The position numbers were made by a program, and so were the translations under genes. The notes beneath the pieces were generated by a model that saw only the letters and a list, made by a program, of their open reading frames with translations, had not been told where the DNA came from and did no database searches. A DNA stretch of 64,000 bases from DASUPK01 sp963774305 (GTDB lineage: Bacteria; Actinomycetota; Thermoleophilia; Solirubrobacterales; 70-9): NCBI GenBank assembly GCA_963774305.1, contig CAVZEM010000011.1:1-64000 (forward strand), written 5' to 3'. Shown here piece after piece: positions 55,347-64,000 of the stretch. Every line of letters starts with the position of its first letter. Positions within the stretch are counted from its first letter, which is position 1.

Positions 55347-56092
55347 TCACCCGCGAGCTGCGCATACGGCCGCTGACGGGGCTCCCCGAACTGACCGAGG
55401 GCGACGAGCTCGGGCGCCTGATCGCGGACACGGCCGCCCCCGCGACGGACGACGCCGTCGTGATCTCCCAGAAGGCCGTCTCCAAGGTCGAGGGGCGGGT
55501 TCGTCGTCTGGACGAAGTCGAGCCGGGCGAGCGCGCCCTGGAGCTGGCGAGCGAGCTCGACAAGGACCCGGCGCTCGTCGAGCTGGTGCTCGCGGAAAGC
55601 GCGCGGGTGGTGCGCGCCGAACGGGGGGTCCTGATCACGGAGACGAAGGGCGGGTGGGTCTGCGCCAACGCCGGCATCGACGCGTCCAATCTCGACGAGG
55701 GCCAGGTCTCACTGCTGCCGGTCGACGGCGATGCCTCAGCCCGGCGGGTTCGCGGGGAGATTGCCGCCGCCTCGGGTGCGACCCCGGCAGTCGTGATCGC
55801 TGACAGCTTCGGGCGGGCCTGGCGGGTCGGCCAGGCAGACATCGCGATCGGCTGCGCGGGCATCGCACCTCTCGCCGATTGGCGAGGCAGGCGCGATCGC
55901 CAGGGTGGGGAGCTATCGGCCACGCTGATTGCGATCGCGGACGAGCTCGCCTCGGCCGCGGACCTGACGCGCGACAAGGATTCCGGGGCCCCCGGGGCGG
56001 TCGTCTCGGGACTGGGCGACCTGATGACGGCCGACGATGGGCCGGGCGCGGGGCCGCTGAGGCGACCCGCGGATGAGGATCTGTTCAGGTAA
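55307..56092 (+). CDS. cofE: F420-0:gamma-glutamyl ligase CofE (FbiB N-domain type)
   Basis: About 250-261 residues. Adds gamma-linked glutamates to F420-0 with GTP. VVISQKAVSKVEGRVRRLDE, VVRAERGVLITETKGGWVCA, NAGIDASN, VIADSFGRAWRVGQADIAIG. It lacks the C-terminal nitroreductase-like domain of mycobacterial FbiB, so dehydro-F420 reduction must be done elsewhere. GTG at 55307 overlaps cofC by 40 bp; the true start may lie closer to ITRELRIRPLTGL. Confidence 0.9.
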   Translation: MGARRAHPADCRLITRELRIRPLTGLPELTEGDELGRLIADTAAPATDDAVVISQKAVSKVEGRVRRLDEVEPGERALELASELDKDPALVELVLAESARVVRAERGVLITETKGGWVCANAGIDASNLDEGQVSLLPVDGDASARRVRGEIAAASGATPAVVIADSFGRAWRVGQADIAIGCAGIAPLADWRGRRDRQGGELSATLIAIADELASAADLTRDKDSGAPGAVVSGLGDLMTADDGPGAGPLRRPADEDLFR

Positions 56093-56515
56093 CTAGGCTG
56101 GCGTCGCGTTCTTCGAGGTGAGCTTCTCCATCGAGGGCGGCTTGGTGCCCTCATTGGAGAATTCCGGAGGCTCGTAGATCTTGCCGGGCGAGCCGCCCAT
56201 CGCGATGATGCGCGCCGGCTCGTCGCCCGTGACGAGCTTGCGCTTTTCGGTCGCCCCGACCCGCGCGAAGACGCCTTGCTCGAGCTCGTGCTCCTCGCCG
56301 CCGACGTGGAGGGTCGCCCGGCCCGACAGCACCGTGTAGACCTCCTCCTGGTCGTCGTGGGTCTGGTCGTGCTCGGGATAGTGCGAGAAGTTCGCAGGCA
56401 GGTCGATGACGGCGAGACCGAATGAGCTCACGCCCAGGCCGGCCCTCGCGCGGCGGAACCCACCTCCAAAGATCGCCTCGAAGTCCTCGACGCGCTTGAC
56501 GGTCACATCAGGCAT
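56093..56515 (-). CDS. Cupin-domain protein
   Basis: 140 residues. Cupin motifs: HYPEHDQTHDDQEEVYTVLS (H-x-H-like ligands with Glu) and EQGVFARVGATEKRKLV. Single-domain beta-barrel; metal-binding likely. Starts 35 bp downstream of the stop of the alcohol dehydrogenase on the same strand, so possibly one unit. Confidence 0.8.
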   Translation of the reverse strand: MPDVTVKRVEDFEAIFGGGFRRARAGLGVSSFGLAVIDLPANFSHYPEHDQTHDDQEEVYTVLSGRATLHVGGEEHELEQGVFARVGATEKRKLVTGDEPARIIAMGGSPGKIYEPPEFSNEGTKPPSMEKLTSKNATPA

Positions 56516-56550
56516 ATGTCTCTTCCTCTCCCCACGCCTCTGATTGGAGG

Positions 56551-57540
56551 CTACCCGCCGATGGAAAGGACGGCGGACCCTTCCACCTTACCGTGACGAA
56601 TGTCATCCAACGCACGGTTGGCGTCGGCAAGCGGATATACCTGGATGCGGGTCTCGACCGGCACGCTCGCCGCCAGAGGCAGGAACTCCTCGCCGTCGCG
56701 GCGCGTCAGGTTGGCCACGGACCGCATCGTGCGCTCGTGCCAGAGCAGCTCATACGGAAAGGACGGAATGTCGCTCATGTGGATCCCGGCGGACACCACG
56801 GTTCCGCCCGGCGCCATGGCGCGGAGGGCCTCCACCATCAACTCCCCAGCGGGGGCGAAGACGATCGCGGCGTCGAGATCAGAAGCCTCGGGGTCGCCCA
56901 CCGCGCCCGCCCATTCGGCTCCCAGTGAGCGCGCGAGCTCCTGTGTCTCGGTGTCTCCCTTGCGGGTCAGTGCGTAGACGCGCCAGCCTCGGGCGACGGC
57001 GACCTGGCAGATGATGTGAGCCGAGGAGCCGAAGCCGTACAGACCGAGGCGCTCGCCCTCCCCCGCCAGCCTGAGCGAGCGGTAGCCGATCAATCCGGCG
57101 CAGAGCAACGGAGCGACGTGGTCATCTGACTGCTCGCCGGTGATGGGGAAGCAGAAGCGCTCGTCGGCCACCGCCCGCTCCGCGTAGCCGCCGTCAATGT
57201 CATAGCCGGTGAACTTCGCCTGCTCGCAGAGGTTCTCGCGGCCGGACCGGCAGTATCGGCACGTCCCGTCAGTCCAGCCCAGCCACGGGACGCCGACGCG
57301 ATCGCCCTTGGCGAAGCGGCCCGTGCCCGCACCGGCGCCGATCATCGTGCCGACGATCTGGTGGCCGAGCACCAGCGGCAGCTTCGGCTCGGTCAGCTCG
57401 CCGTCGACTATGTGAAGGTCGGTACGGCAGACGCCGCAGGTCGAGACGTCGATCAGGATCTCGCCCTCGCCGGGTTCCGGCTCGGGCAGCTCGCGCTCCA
57501 CCAGCGCCTGGCCGGGGGCTTCGAGGACCATGGCACGCAT
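56551..57540 (-). CDS. Zinc-dependent alcohol dehydrogenase (AdhA type)
   Basis: 329 residues. Catalytic Zn ligands in STCGVCRTDLH and LGHQIVGTM; structural Zn cysteines in GTCRYCRSGRENLC; Rossmann LYGFGSSAHIICQVAVARG. Oxidises alcohols with NAD(P). Followed on the same strand by a cupin gene. Confidence 0.92.
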   Translation of the reverse strand: MRAMVLEAPGQALVERELPEPEPGEGEILIDVSTCGVCRTDLHIVDGELTEPKLPLVLGHQIVGTMIGAGAGTGRFAKGDRVGVPWLGWTDGTCRYCRSGRENLCEQAKFTGYDIDGGYAERAVADERFCFPITGEQSDDHVAPLLCAGLIGYRSLRLAGEGERLGLYGFGSSAHIICQVAVARGWRVYALTRKGDTETQELARSLGAEWAGAVGDPEASDLDAAIVFAPAGELMVEALRAMAPGGTVVSAGIHMSDIPSFPYELLWHERTMRSVANLTRRDGEEFLPLAASVPVETRIQVYPLADANRALDDIRHGKVEGSAVLSIGG

Positions 57541-57595
57541 GAGCTGATTGTCTCGAATAGGATCGCCGCTGCCGGGGATCGACAGAGGAGGGTTA

Positions 57596-58393
57596 ATGAA
57601 CGACGACCGCTACGCGCAGTACGGAGCGGCGACCGGAATGGTCTTCGTGGTCCTGACCGTGATCGGCTTTCTGATCGTCACGCCGACGCCGCCGGACCTC
57701 AACGCCCCGGCACAGGAATGGTCGAGTTACTTCCTTGCCCACCACAGAGCCGTGCGCGCCGGACTGGTGATCGTCGCAGTCGGCCTGTTCTTCTTCATCT
57801 GGTTCCTGGGAACGCTCTCCAGCCTGCTGCGGATCGCCGCCGGAAACCCGAGGCTTCCGTCCATAGTCTTCGGAGGCGGGCTGCTCCTGACGACGACGTT
57901 CCTGATCGGGATGGCGGCGGAGGCGGTCGCCGCCTTTCGCCCCCAGGGGGTCGATTCGGTCCTCACCAGAGGACTGAACGACATCTTCGTCATGGGCGGG
58001 GTCATCGCGGTCCCGGCCGCAGCGGCTTTCTTCGGCGCGATCGCGCTGGTGATCCTGCGAAGCGGCGCCCTGCCCGCCTGGCTCGGCTGGCTCGCGCTGG
58101 CGACGGCGGTGGTTCAGCCGCTCGCCTTCGGGACGCTGTTCACGAAGTCAGGCGCCTTCGCCGGCGATGGCGTCCTGGGCCTGTTCGTCCCCGTCCTGAC
58201 GAGCGTCGTGACCACATTCGCCCTGAGCGCCTTGCTTACGTCTTGGGCGCGACAGTCGCTCCGGGAGGGGCACCCGAGCCTGACCGACCGGCTGCGCGGT
58301 GCGATGACCGGCGCCGCGGCCGGCGCCGCCGCCGGTGCCCGCGGCGAGCAGGTGGCCACGGGCCAGCGGCCTGGCCAGCGCCAGGGTCAGTAG
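57596..58393 (+). CDS. Conserved integral membrane protein
   Basis: 265 residues from ATG at 57596, which follows a gaggagg site. Six hydrophobic segments (GMVFVVLTVIGFLIVTPTPP, GLVIVAVGLFFFIWFLGTL, GGGLLLTTTFLIGMAAEAV, GVIAVPAAAAFFGAIALVIL, WLGWLALATAVVQPLAFGTL, LGLFVPVLTSVVTTFALSAL) and a hydrophilic C-terminal tail. Common in actinobacteria; function unknown. The end overlaps the convergent FO synthase by 7 bp. Confidence 0.75.
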   Translation: MNDDRYAQYGAATGMVFVVLTVIGFLIVTPTPPDLNAPAQEWSSYFLAHHRAVRAGLVIVAVGLFFFIWFLGTLSSLLRIAAGNPRLPSIVFGGGLLLTTTFLIGMAAEAVAAFRPQGVDSVLTRGLNDIFVMGGVIAVPAAAAFFGAIALVILRSGALPAWLGWLALATAVVQPLAFGTLFTKSGAFAGDGVLGLFVPVLTSVVTTFALSALLTSWARQSLREGHPSLTDRLRGAMTGAAAGAAAGARGEQVATGQRPGQRQGQ

Positions 58394-60573
58394 GTCTCGA
58401 CGATCTCGTAGAGCGTCGTCCGCTGGGCCGGAGTCCGGCCGGCCCGGCGGGCGGCATCTATGAGCTGATCGGGCTCGAGCTTGACGCCGTGCTTCGAGCC
58501 GGCCATCCGCGAGATGTTCTCCTCCATCAGCGTGCCGCCGAGGTCGTTGACGCCCCAGCTCAGGCTCTCGGTGGCAGCGTCCAGCCCCATCTTCACCCAG
58601 CTCGCCTGGAGGTTGGGGATCGTCTTGCCGAGCGCCAGGCGGAATGCGGCGGTGTGCTTGAGGTTGTCCTGACGGGAGATCTCCTCGACGCCGTGCGTGC
58701 GGCCCAGCAGGGTGTTGAAGGGGATGAAGCTGAGCGGCACGAACTCGGTGATCCCTCCGGTCCGCTCCTGCAGCTCGCGCACTATCCGCATGTGGCGCGC
58801 GAGCTCGCGCGGCTCCTCGATGTGGCCGAACATCACCGTCGAGGTGGAGCGCAGCCCGGCGCGGTGTGAGGCCTCGATGATCTCGACCCAGCGGGCAACC
58901 GGCAGCTTGTTGGGCGAGATGCGCTGACGCACCCCGTCGTCGAGCACCTCCGCGGCGGTCCCCGGGGTCGAGCCGAGGCCGCACTCGATCAGGTACTCGA
59001 ACACGGCGTCCGGGGATCGGCCCGAGCGCTCGCACATGTAGTGGATCTCCATCGGCGAGTAGGCGTGCAGGTGGATGTCCGGGGCGCATTCCTTGGCGAA
59101 GCGCAGCCAGCGGCCGTAGTCCTCGAGCGTGTAGTCGGGATGGATCCCGCCCTGCATGCAGATCTCGGTCGCGCCGAAGTCGAGCGCCTCCTGGACCCGA
59201 GCGGCGAAGTCGTCCTCTGCCACCAGGTAGGCGTCGGGTGATCGCTTGCCCTGCCCGAAACCACAGAAGGCGCACCCCACCACGCAGACGTTGGTGAAGT
59301 TGATGTTCCGGTTGACGACGAAGGTCGCCGTCTCGCCCGCGAGCTCGGCGCGCAGCTCGTCGGCTGCGACGCGCATCTCCTCGATCACCTCGGGGCGGGT
59401 CTCGGAGAAGAGGGCGGTCAGCTCCTCCTCGCTGAGCTCCTCCCCGCGCCGTCCCCTTTCGATCGCGCGCGGCGCCACCTCGGGCGCGGGCGGGGTCTCC
59501 TGCCGGCGACCAGAGCCCCTCCGCGGGATGAAGCTCCAGTACTTGAGCTTCACGACGTCGAGGACACCCTGCTCCATCCATTCCGGGTCGAGGTACTGCG
59601 GGTAGGCACAGAGGCGCTCCGTCAGCGCATAGCCGCGAGGCGCCATCTCCTTGCGGACCTGATGCGGGCTCGGGAAGGGCTCCTCGGGGGAGATGTGATC
59701 GCCGTTGCTCGAGAGACCCCCGAGGTCAGTTGCCCCCGCCTCGACCAGCTCGGGCCACCAGTCGGCCAGGTTCGGGGGAACCTGGACACCCACGTCGGGC
59801 ATGAGCCGCTTCGACTCGGAGATCAGGTGCTTCATGTCGTCGACGGACACCGGGGACGCCCACTCCGGAAGCGGCAGCTCGGAGCCGACGGTCTTGCCGC
59901 CGGTCCATCGCTGCCGCGATGCCTCGTCCGCGATCTCGGCGACCTCCTGGCCGTAGTAGCGCGGGTGCGGCATGAAGTTCTGGAGGATCACCTCCTGGAC
60001 GTGGCCGTACTCGCCGTGCACGGCGGCGATCGCCTCGAGTGCCGCGACTCGCTCCTCCGGCGTCTCCCCGATGCCGACCAGGATCCCGGTGGTGAAGGGA
60101 ATTCGGAGCTCGCCCGCCAGGCGGATGGTCTCGAGCCGCTTCGCCGGCTGCTTGGTCGGCGAGCCCTGGTGGACGGCCAGGTCGGGATTGATCGACTCCA
60201 GCATCAGGCCCTGGGAGGCGGTGACCTCCCGCAGACGGATCAGGTCCTCTCGAGAGAGGACGCCGAGGTTGGTGTGGGGAAGCAGACCCCGCTCGAGGCC
60301 GCGCTGGCAGGCCCAGACGACGTACGAGGTGAAGTCCTCGTGGCCCCAGCCGCTGAGGCACTGGGCGACCTCCGGATTGACCTCAGGGCGCTCCCCCGTG
60401 AGCACCAGAAGCTCCTTGGCGTTTCGCCGCACCGCCTCGTCGAGGCGGCGCTCGACCTCATCCGGGTCGTGGATGTGCGCCCGGTGCGTAGCGAAGGCGC
60501 AGTACCTGCAGTAGCACTGGCACGTCCTCGAGAGCGAGAGCGTGTAGTTGCGCGAGAAGGTCACCCTGCGCAT
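58387..60573 (-). CDS. fbiC: FO synthase, CofG-CofH fusion (FbiC)
   Basis: Makes the deazaflavin FO from tyrosine and the riboflavin precursor. 728 residues with two radical-SAM domains: N-terminal CofG half (TCQCYCRYCAF, CX3CX2C) and C-terminal CofH half (CVVGCAFCGFGQGKRSPD; MQGGIHPDYTLEDYG, VPLSFIPFNTLLGRTHGVEE). Fusion order matches actinobacterial FbiC. It lies 2.3 kb from cofE, convergent with it apart from three other genes, completing the F420 pathway. Confidence 0.94.
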   Translation of the reverse strand: MRRVTFSRNYTLSLSRTCQCYCRYCAFATHRAHIHDPDEVERRLDEAVRRNAKELLVLTGERPEVNPEVAQCLSGWGHEDFTSYVVWACQRGLERGLLPHTNLGVLSREDLIRLREVTASQGLMLESINPDLAVHQGSPTKQPAKRLETIRLAGELRIPFTTGILVGIGETPEERVAALEAIAAVHGEYGHVQEVILQNFMPHPRYYGQEVAEIADEASRQRWTGGKTVGSELPLPEWASPVSVDDMKHLISESKRLMPDVGVQVPPNLADWWPELVEAGATDLGGLSSNGDHISPEEPFPSPHQVRKEMAPRGYALTERLCAYPQYLDPEWMEQGVLDVVKLKYWSFIPRRGSGRRQETPPAPEVAPRAIERGRRGEELSEEELTALFSETRPEVIEEMRVAADELRAELAGETATFVVNRNINFTNVCVVGCAFCGFGQGKRSPDAYLVAEDDFAARVQEALDFGATEICMQGGIHPDYTLEDYGRWLRFAKECAPDIHLHAYSPMEIHYMCERSGRSPDAVFEYLIECGLGSTPGTAAEVLDDGVRQRISPNKLPVARWVEIIEASHRAGLRSTSTVMFGHIEEPRELARHMRIVRELQERTGGITEFVPLSFIPFNTLLGRTHGVEEISRQDNLKHTAAFRLALGKTIPNLQASWVKMGLDAATESLSWGVNDLGGTLMEENISRMAGSKHGVKLEPDQLIDAARRAGRTPAQRTTLYEIVETY

Positions 60574-60616
60574 AGCAGGGAGAACCTAGCGAAGTCCGTT
60601 TACGGGGCTGCGATGC

Positions 60617-61444
60617 CTACGAACCGGCGATGCCACCGGGCGGTGACGACGGCGGGGGACCGCCGGGACCCGAGGACTGCCGCAGCGGCGGAGCCTCGCC
60701 CGCGGGCGGAGCGGGACCGCGCGGTGCCACGGTGTCCGCAAGCTCCTGCACCGGGCCGCTCGACGGCTCGATGATGAACTTGTAGACGGCTGCGGCGAGC
60801 AGGCCGCCGACCAGCGGGCCGAGGATGTAGGCCCAGGCGTCCGTGAAGTCGTTGCCGACCAGCGCCGGGCCGAACCAGCGGGCGGGGTTGAAGGAGCCAC
60901 CGGTCAGCGGCCCCAGCACCATCACCAGGAAGCCCAGGGCGCCGCCGATGGCGAGCGCGGCCCAGCGGCGCGTCTCGGGGTTGAGAGCGACCGCGAGCAC
61001 CGTGAGCACGAGGACGAAGGCACCGATGCCCTCGACGAGGAAGCCCTGGAATGCGCCTCCCAGCAACGCGCTGATCTTGGGGGTGCCGTAGTCAGAGGCG
61101 CGGCCCTCGTCGAGCAGGAAGGCCTTGGTGAGCAGCGCGCCGAGGACGCCGCCCGAGAGCTGGGCGAGGATGTAGACCAGTCCGTCGATCGGGTCGATCC
61201 GGCGAATGGCGATGAAGGCCGCCGTGATCGCCGGATTGAAGTGCCCGCCGCTCGCCACGCCGATGCTGATGATCAGCGCGAACAGCAGGAGGAAGTGGGT
61301 GAGCCCGACGACCGCGAAATCGGAGCCGAACTGAGAGTTCTGGCCGGTGGCCACATAGAGCGACACGACGCTCGTGATGAAGAAGACCAGGAGCAGCGTC
61401 CCGACCAGCTCAGCGATATACGCCGCTAGACCTCGATCTTGCAC
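60617..61444 (-). CDS. Aquaporin/MIP channel
   Basis: 275 residues from GTG 61444, preceded by gaggagg. NPA boxes GGHFNPAITA and GGSFNPARWFGP, six membrane helices and a Pro/Gly-rich C-terminal tail (PSSGPVQELADTVAPRG). Water/solute channel. Similar in class to the island aquaporin at 19.7 kb but clearly distinct. Confidence 0.87.
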   Translation of the reverse strand: MQDRGLAAYIAELVGTLLLVFFITSVVSLYVATGQNSQFGSDFAVVGLTHFLLLFALIISIGVASGGHFNPAITAAFIAIRRIDPIDGLVYILAQLSGGVLGALLTKAFLLDEGRASDYGTPKISALLGGAFQGFLVEGIGAFVLVLTVLAVALNPETRRWAALAIGGALGFLVMVLGPLTGGSFNPARWFGPALVGNDFTDAWAYILGPLVGGLLAAAVYKFIIEPSSGPVQELADTVAPRGPAPPAGEAPPLRQSSGPGGPPPSSPPGGIAGS

Positions 61445-61623
61445 TTGAAGTGACCTCCTCGTAGCTCTCGGAAGAATCGCCCCACAGGTGTAGGGCGGCG
61501 CGCAGTCTAACCGCATTTTCGGCCACACCGAGAGCCCCCGGCAAACCTTTACCGACGCCTTATGAAACGGGTCGCTCCTCGGCCTTTGCCTCGGAGCGCC
61601 CTCGCATGTAGGGTCGGCCGCGA

Positions 61624-62562
61624 ATGAGACGGGTCGCTGCGCTGCTGGCGGCCGCCCTCCTCGGCACCGCCCTCTTGGGCTGCGGAGGGGGCGGTGCTGA
61701 ACCGGGCGCGCCGAAGGGCGCGACCCTGGTCCTCGACTTCCAGCCGAACGCCGTGCACACAGGCATCTACGCTGCGCAGGCGAACGGGTACTTCAAGGAC
61801 GCGGGGATCGACCTCCACATCCAGGAGCCGTCCAGCTCGGCGGACAGCGCGAAGCTGCTCGAGACCGGCCGCGCCGACTTCGCCGTAATGGACATCAGTG
61901 ACTTCGGCATCGCACGCGAGCGCGACTTCGATCTGGTCGCGATCGCGGCGATCGTCCAGCGGCCACTGGCCTCGGTGATCACAGGCAATCCGGGTGAGAT
62001 CCGGACCCCCGCCGATCTCGCCGGCAAGACGATCGGCGTCACCGGCGTGCCGTCCGACGACGCGGTCCTCGACACCGTTCTGCGCTCCGGCAGTGTCGAC
62101 CCCTCCTCGGTGCACCGGGTGACGATCGGCTTCAACGCGGTCGCCGACCTCGCGGCGGGGAAGGTCGATGCTGCAACAGCGTTCTGGAACGCCGAGGGGG
62201 TCGAGCTGCAGCAGAAGGGCATCCCCATCCGAGAGTTCCGGGTGGATCGGTTCGGCGCGCCGCGATACCCCGAGCTCCTGCTGGTCGCCAAGTCCGGCAA
62301 CCAGGAACTTGGACGCCGGGTTCTTGCCGGACTCAGGCGCGGTTATGACGTCCTGCGGCGACGACCGCAGAAGGCCCTGGAAGATCTCCTCTCGCGGGTC
62401 CCGGGCCTCGACCGCTCCGCGCAGATGGCCGAGCTCGATGCACTCACCTCGAGCCACGCGCTCTCGGTGGGCAATGCACTCGCCACACCGGCGCTCCAAC
62501 CGGGAGCAATCGAGCGTTGGCACGCCTGGGCGGTCCGGGCGGGCCTGCTCGACCAAGGCTAG
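61624..62562 (+). CDS. NMT1/ThiY-like substrate-binding lipoprotein
   Basis: 312 residues. Lipoprotein signal with lipobox LGCGGGGAEP. Periplasmic-type binding fold of the NMT1/THI5/SsuA group: LVLDFQPNAVHTGIYAAQAN, DFAVMDISDFGIARERD, GKTIGVTGVPSDDAVLDTVL. The ABC permease and ATPase are not adjacent. Ligand may be a pyrimidine thiamine precursor or another small organic compound. Confidence 0.85.
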   Translation: MRRVAALLAAALLGTALLGCGGGGAEPGAPKGATLVLDFQPNAVHTGIYAAQANGYFKDAGIDLHIQEPSSSADSAKLLETGRADFAVMDISDFGIARERDFDLVAIAAIVQRPLASVITGNPGEIRTPADLAGKTIGVTGVPSDDAVLDTVLRSGSVDPSSVHRVTIGFNAVADLAAGKVDAATAFWNAEGVELQQKGIPIREFRVDRFGAPRYPELLLVAKSGNQELGRRVLAGLRRGYDVLRRRPQKALEDLLSRVPGLDRSAQMAELDALTSSHALSVGNALATPALQPGAIERWHAWAVRAGLLDQG

Positions 62563-62876
62563 GACAGGGTCCGCTCGACCAGCTCCGGCAGCTCCCTGAC
62601 CATTCGGCTCCGCGGCACCGCGATGGCGAGGCCCGCCTCGTCGGCTCGGGCCTTCGTGTCGACGTCGGTGTGCTGGTAGAAGCCGATCACCGGGACGCCC
62701 AGGTCCACGAGCTGCTCAGGAGGCACCGCGTCCAGGTCCGCGACGACGAGGTCTATTCCGTCGAGCTCATCGGGCAGCGAGCTGTCCTGCTCCACCTCGT
62801 GGCCGCTCGCCTCCAGCGAGGTGCGCACCCGGCTGGCGAGCATCAGATCCTGCACAAGGGCGGCGATCCGAGCCAT
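62559..62876 (-). CDS. Degenerate receiver-like small protein
   Basis: 105 residues with alternating beta/alpha pattern (IDLVVADLDAVPPEQLVDLG; VPVIGFYQHTD) like a CheY fold. The acidic pocket is incomplete and no typical phospho-Asp/Lys set is evident, so it may be a pseudo-receiver. Convergent 4-bp overlap with the lipoprotein gene. Confidence 0.6.
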   Translation of the reverse strand: MARIAALVQDLMLASRVRTSLEASGHEVEQDSSLPDELDGIDLVVADLDAVPPEQLVDLGVPVIGFYQHTDVDTKARADEAGLAIAVPRSRMVRELPELVERTLS

Positions 62877-62977
62877 CGATTCAGGTGTGGAGAGGTCCTG
62901 GAGTCATACGTCCACGCAGGCAATTTGACCAAAAATCAGGGATATAGCTCTGGACGTGCGTTCCGATACTTGCGGCC

Positions 62978-64000
62978 GTGGGGCGATTCGCCCATCCCCG
63001 GAGTTCCCATCGACGGGTGGTGCCTTCGGCTGCCATCGGCTTCTCCCTGCTCTGGGGCGCGATCTTCGGGCTGGCGATCGCCAGGGGAGATGGCGGCCTC
63101 GCGGCCTTCAGCGTCGTCGGGATGGTGCTCACGCTCGTGCTCACCGGGCTGCTCCACCGCCAGCAGGCCGAGCTCCGTGACCTCGCCGAGACCGACACGC
63201 TCACCGGCCTGATCAACCACCGCGGGTTCCAGCAGACGCTTCGGCGCGAGCTGCTCACGGCGGCTGAGAGGGGTGCGTCGGTTGCGGTTGTCGCCCTCGA
63301 CCTCGACGATTTCAAGGCAATCAACGAACGGCACGGCCATCCCTTCGGGGACGGCGTCCTCGAGGGAGTGGCCGCCCAATTGCGCAAGTCGGTCCGGCGC
63401 GGCGACATCGCCGCGCGAACCGGCGGCGAGGAATTCGCCCTGATCCTGCCCGGAACCGGGGCTGAGGTCGCTCAGGAGATCGCCGAGCGCGTGCGGACGG
63501 CCGTCGCCCGGCTCTCACCCGCCGGATCCGAGCTGAGCTGCTCGGCCGGCGTGTCCGTCTACCCGGTCGACGCCGACAACGCGGGCTCGCTGCTCCAGCT
63601 CGCCGAGGGAGCGCTCTACTGGGCGAAGCGGTCGGGCAAGTCGAGGACGCGGCGCTTCGACCCGGATCACGTTCGTCTCAGCGGCGACGCACCGCAGCGC
63701 TCTGAGATCGAGCGCATCCTCCAGGAGCGCGCCATCGAGCCCCTCTACCAGCCGGTCGCCTCGCTCACCACGGGGCGTCTGGTCGGATACGAGGCGCTGG
63801 CCCGCTTCCCGGATGCTCCCGATCGGCCGCCTTCCACCTGGTTCGCCCAGGCCAACGCCTGTGGCCTCGGGCCCGAGCTCGAGGCGGCCGCGATCCGTGC
63901 GGCGCTCGAGCCGGTCGGCCGCCCGCCGGGGACTCACCTCGCCGTCAACGTCAGTCCCTCGGCACTCTCAACGGACGCGGTCAAGAGCATCCTGCCGGAC
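62978..64000 (+). CDS. GGDEF-EAL signalling protein (3' end off window)
   Basis: Reading frame open from GTG 62978 to the window edge. A membrane segment pair (IGFSLLWGAIFGLAIARGDG; VVGMVLTLVLTGLLH), then a GGDEF domain (ETDTLTGLINHRGFQQTL, ARTGGEEFALILPG, GGEEF active site with RxxD absent) and the beginning of an EAL domain (YEALARF). Diguanylate cyclase and possibly phosphodiesterase for c-di-GMP. GTG 63017 is an alternative start. Confidence 0.85.
   Translation, partial: MGRFAHPRSSHRRVVPSAAIGFSLLWGAIFGLAIARGDGGLAAFSVVGMVLTLVLTGLLHRQQAELRDLAETDTLTGLINHRGFQQTLRRELLTAAERGASVAVVALDLDDFKAINERHGHPFGDGVLEGVAAQLRKSVRRGDIAARTGGEEFALILPGTGAEVAQEIAERVRTAVARLSPAGSELSCSAGVSVYPVDADNAGSLLQLAEGALYWAKRSGKSRTRRFDPDHVRLSGDAPQRSEIERILQERAIEPLYQPVASLTTGRLVGYEALARFPDAPDRPPSTWFAQANACGLGPELEAAAIRAALEPVGRPPGTHLAVNVSPSALSTDAVKSILPD

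Noticed and set aside
61445..61623. Possible TPP riboswitch before the ThiY-like lipoprotein
   Set aside because: The characteristic conserved THI-element blocks are not present; only weak imperfect hairpins.

Overview
The window is a GC-rich chromosomal segment from an actinobacterium. The class Thermoleophilia (Solirubrobacterales/Gaiellales type) is my best guess. The reasons are the F420 biosynthesis set, the ETF/EtfD electron-transfer module, a DivIVA-like protein, frequent GTG starts and several SnoaL-fold and sulfatase genes. The taxonomic call is an inference from gene content only.

Layout. (1) 1-15.5 kb holds lipid and acyl-CoA metabolism: a giant PfaA-like iterative synthase (KS-AT-KS-five ACPs-KR-DH, running off the left edge), translationally coupled to an acyl-CoA dehydrogenase. 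Divergent from these are etfB-etfA, convergent with an EtfD-type membrane Fe-S oxidoreductase. (2) 15.5-35.8 kb is an accessory region. It holds three truncated 3' copies of a tRNA-Pro(GGG) gene (16.8, 19.4 and 22.15 kb) and ends at the intact tRNA-Pro at 35.78 kb. This is the signature of serial integration at one tRNA. Cargo is a patchwork of small redox and stress genes (Dyp peroxidase next to it, SnoaL, TetR, GST-like, aquaporin, RTX, arginase-like, beta-propeller, DoxX, peroxiredoxin-like, AhpD-like, MerR with SnoaL and cupin) and many gene fragments. I see no integrase. (3) 35.8-41.2 kb contains five tRNAs (Pro, Gly, Trp, Leu, Leu) interleaved with a sulfatase, a lone receiver protein, SRAP and an AbiEi/DUF559 protein. 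(4) 41.2-53 kb is core acyl-CoA catabolism: acetoacetyl-CoA synthetase, desaturase, biotin-dependent carboxyltransferase, DivIVA-like protein, 3-hydroxyacyl-CoA dehydrogenase, second sulfatase, HMG-CoA lyase, FlK-like thioesterase and an SDR. (5) 53-60.6 kb is the cofactor F420 locus: F420:NADP reductase, CofD, CofC, CofE and the CofG-CofH fusion FO synthase. (6) 60.6-64 kb has an aquaporin, an NMT1/ThiY-like lipoprotein, a receiver-like protein and a truncated GGDEF-EAL protein.

The two most interesting items are these. First, the five nearly identical carrier domains of the synthase all show Thr where the phosphopantetheinylated Ser is expected. Second, the stacked tRNA-Pro island carries several families of short repeats. 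Single-base frameshifts interrupt several genes that otherwise look intact, including cofD, the DivIVA-like gene and the synthase. Assembly error should therefore be excluded before calling these pseudogenes.
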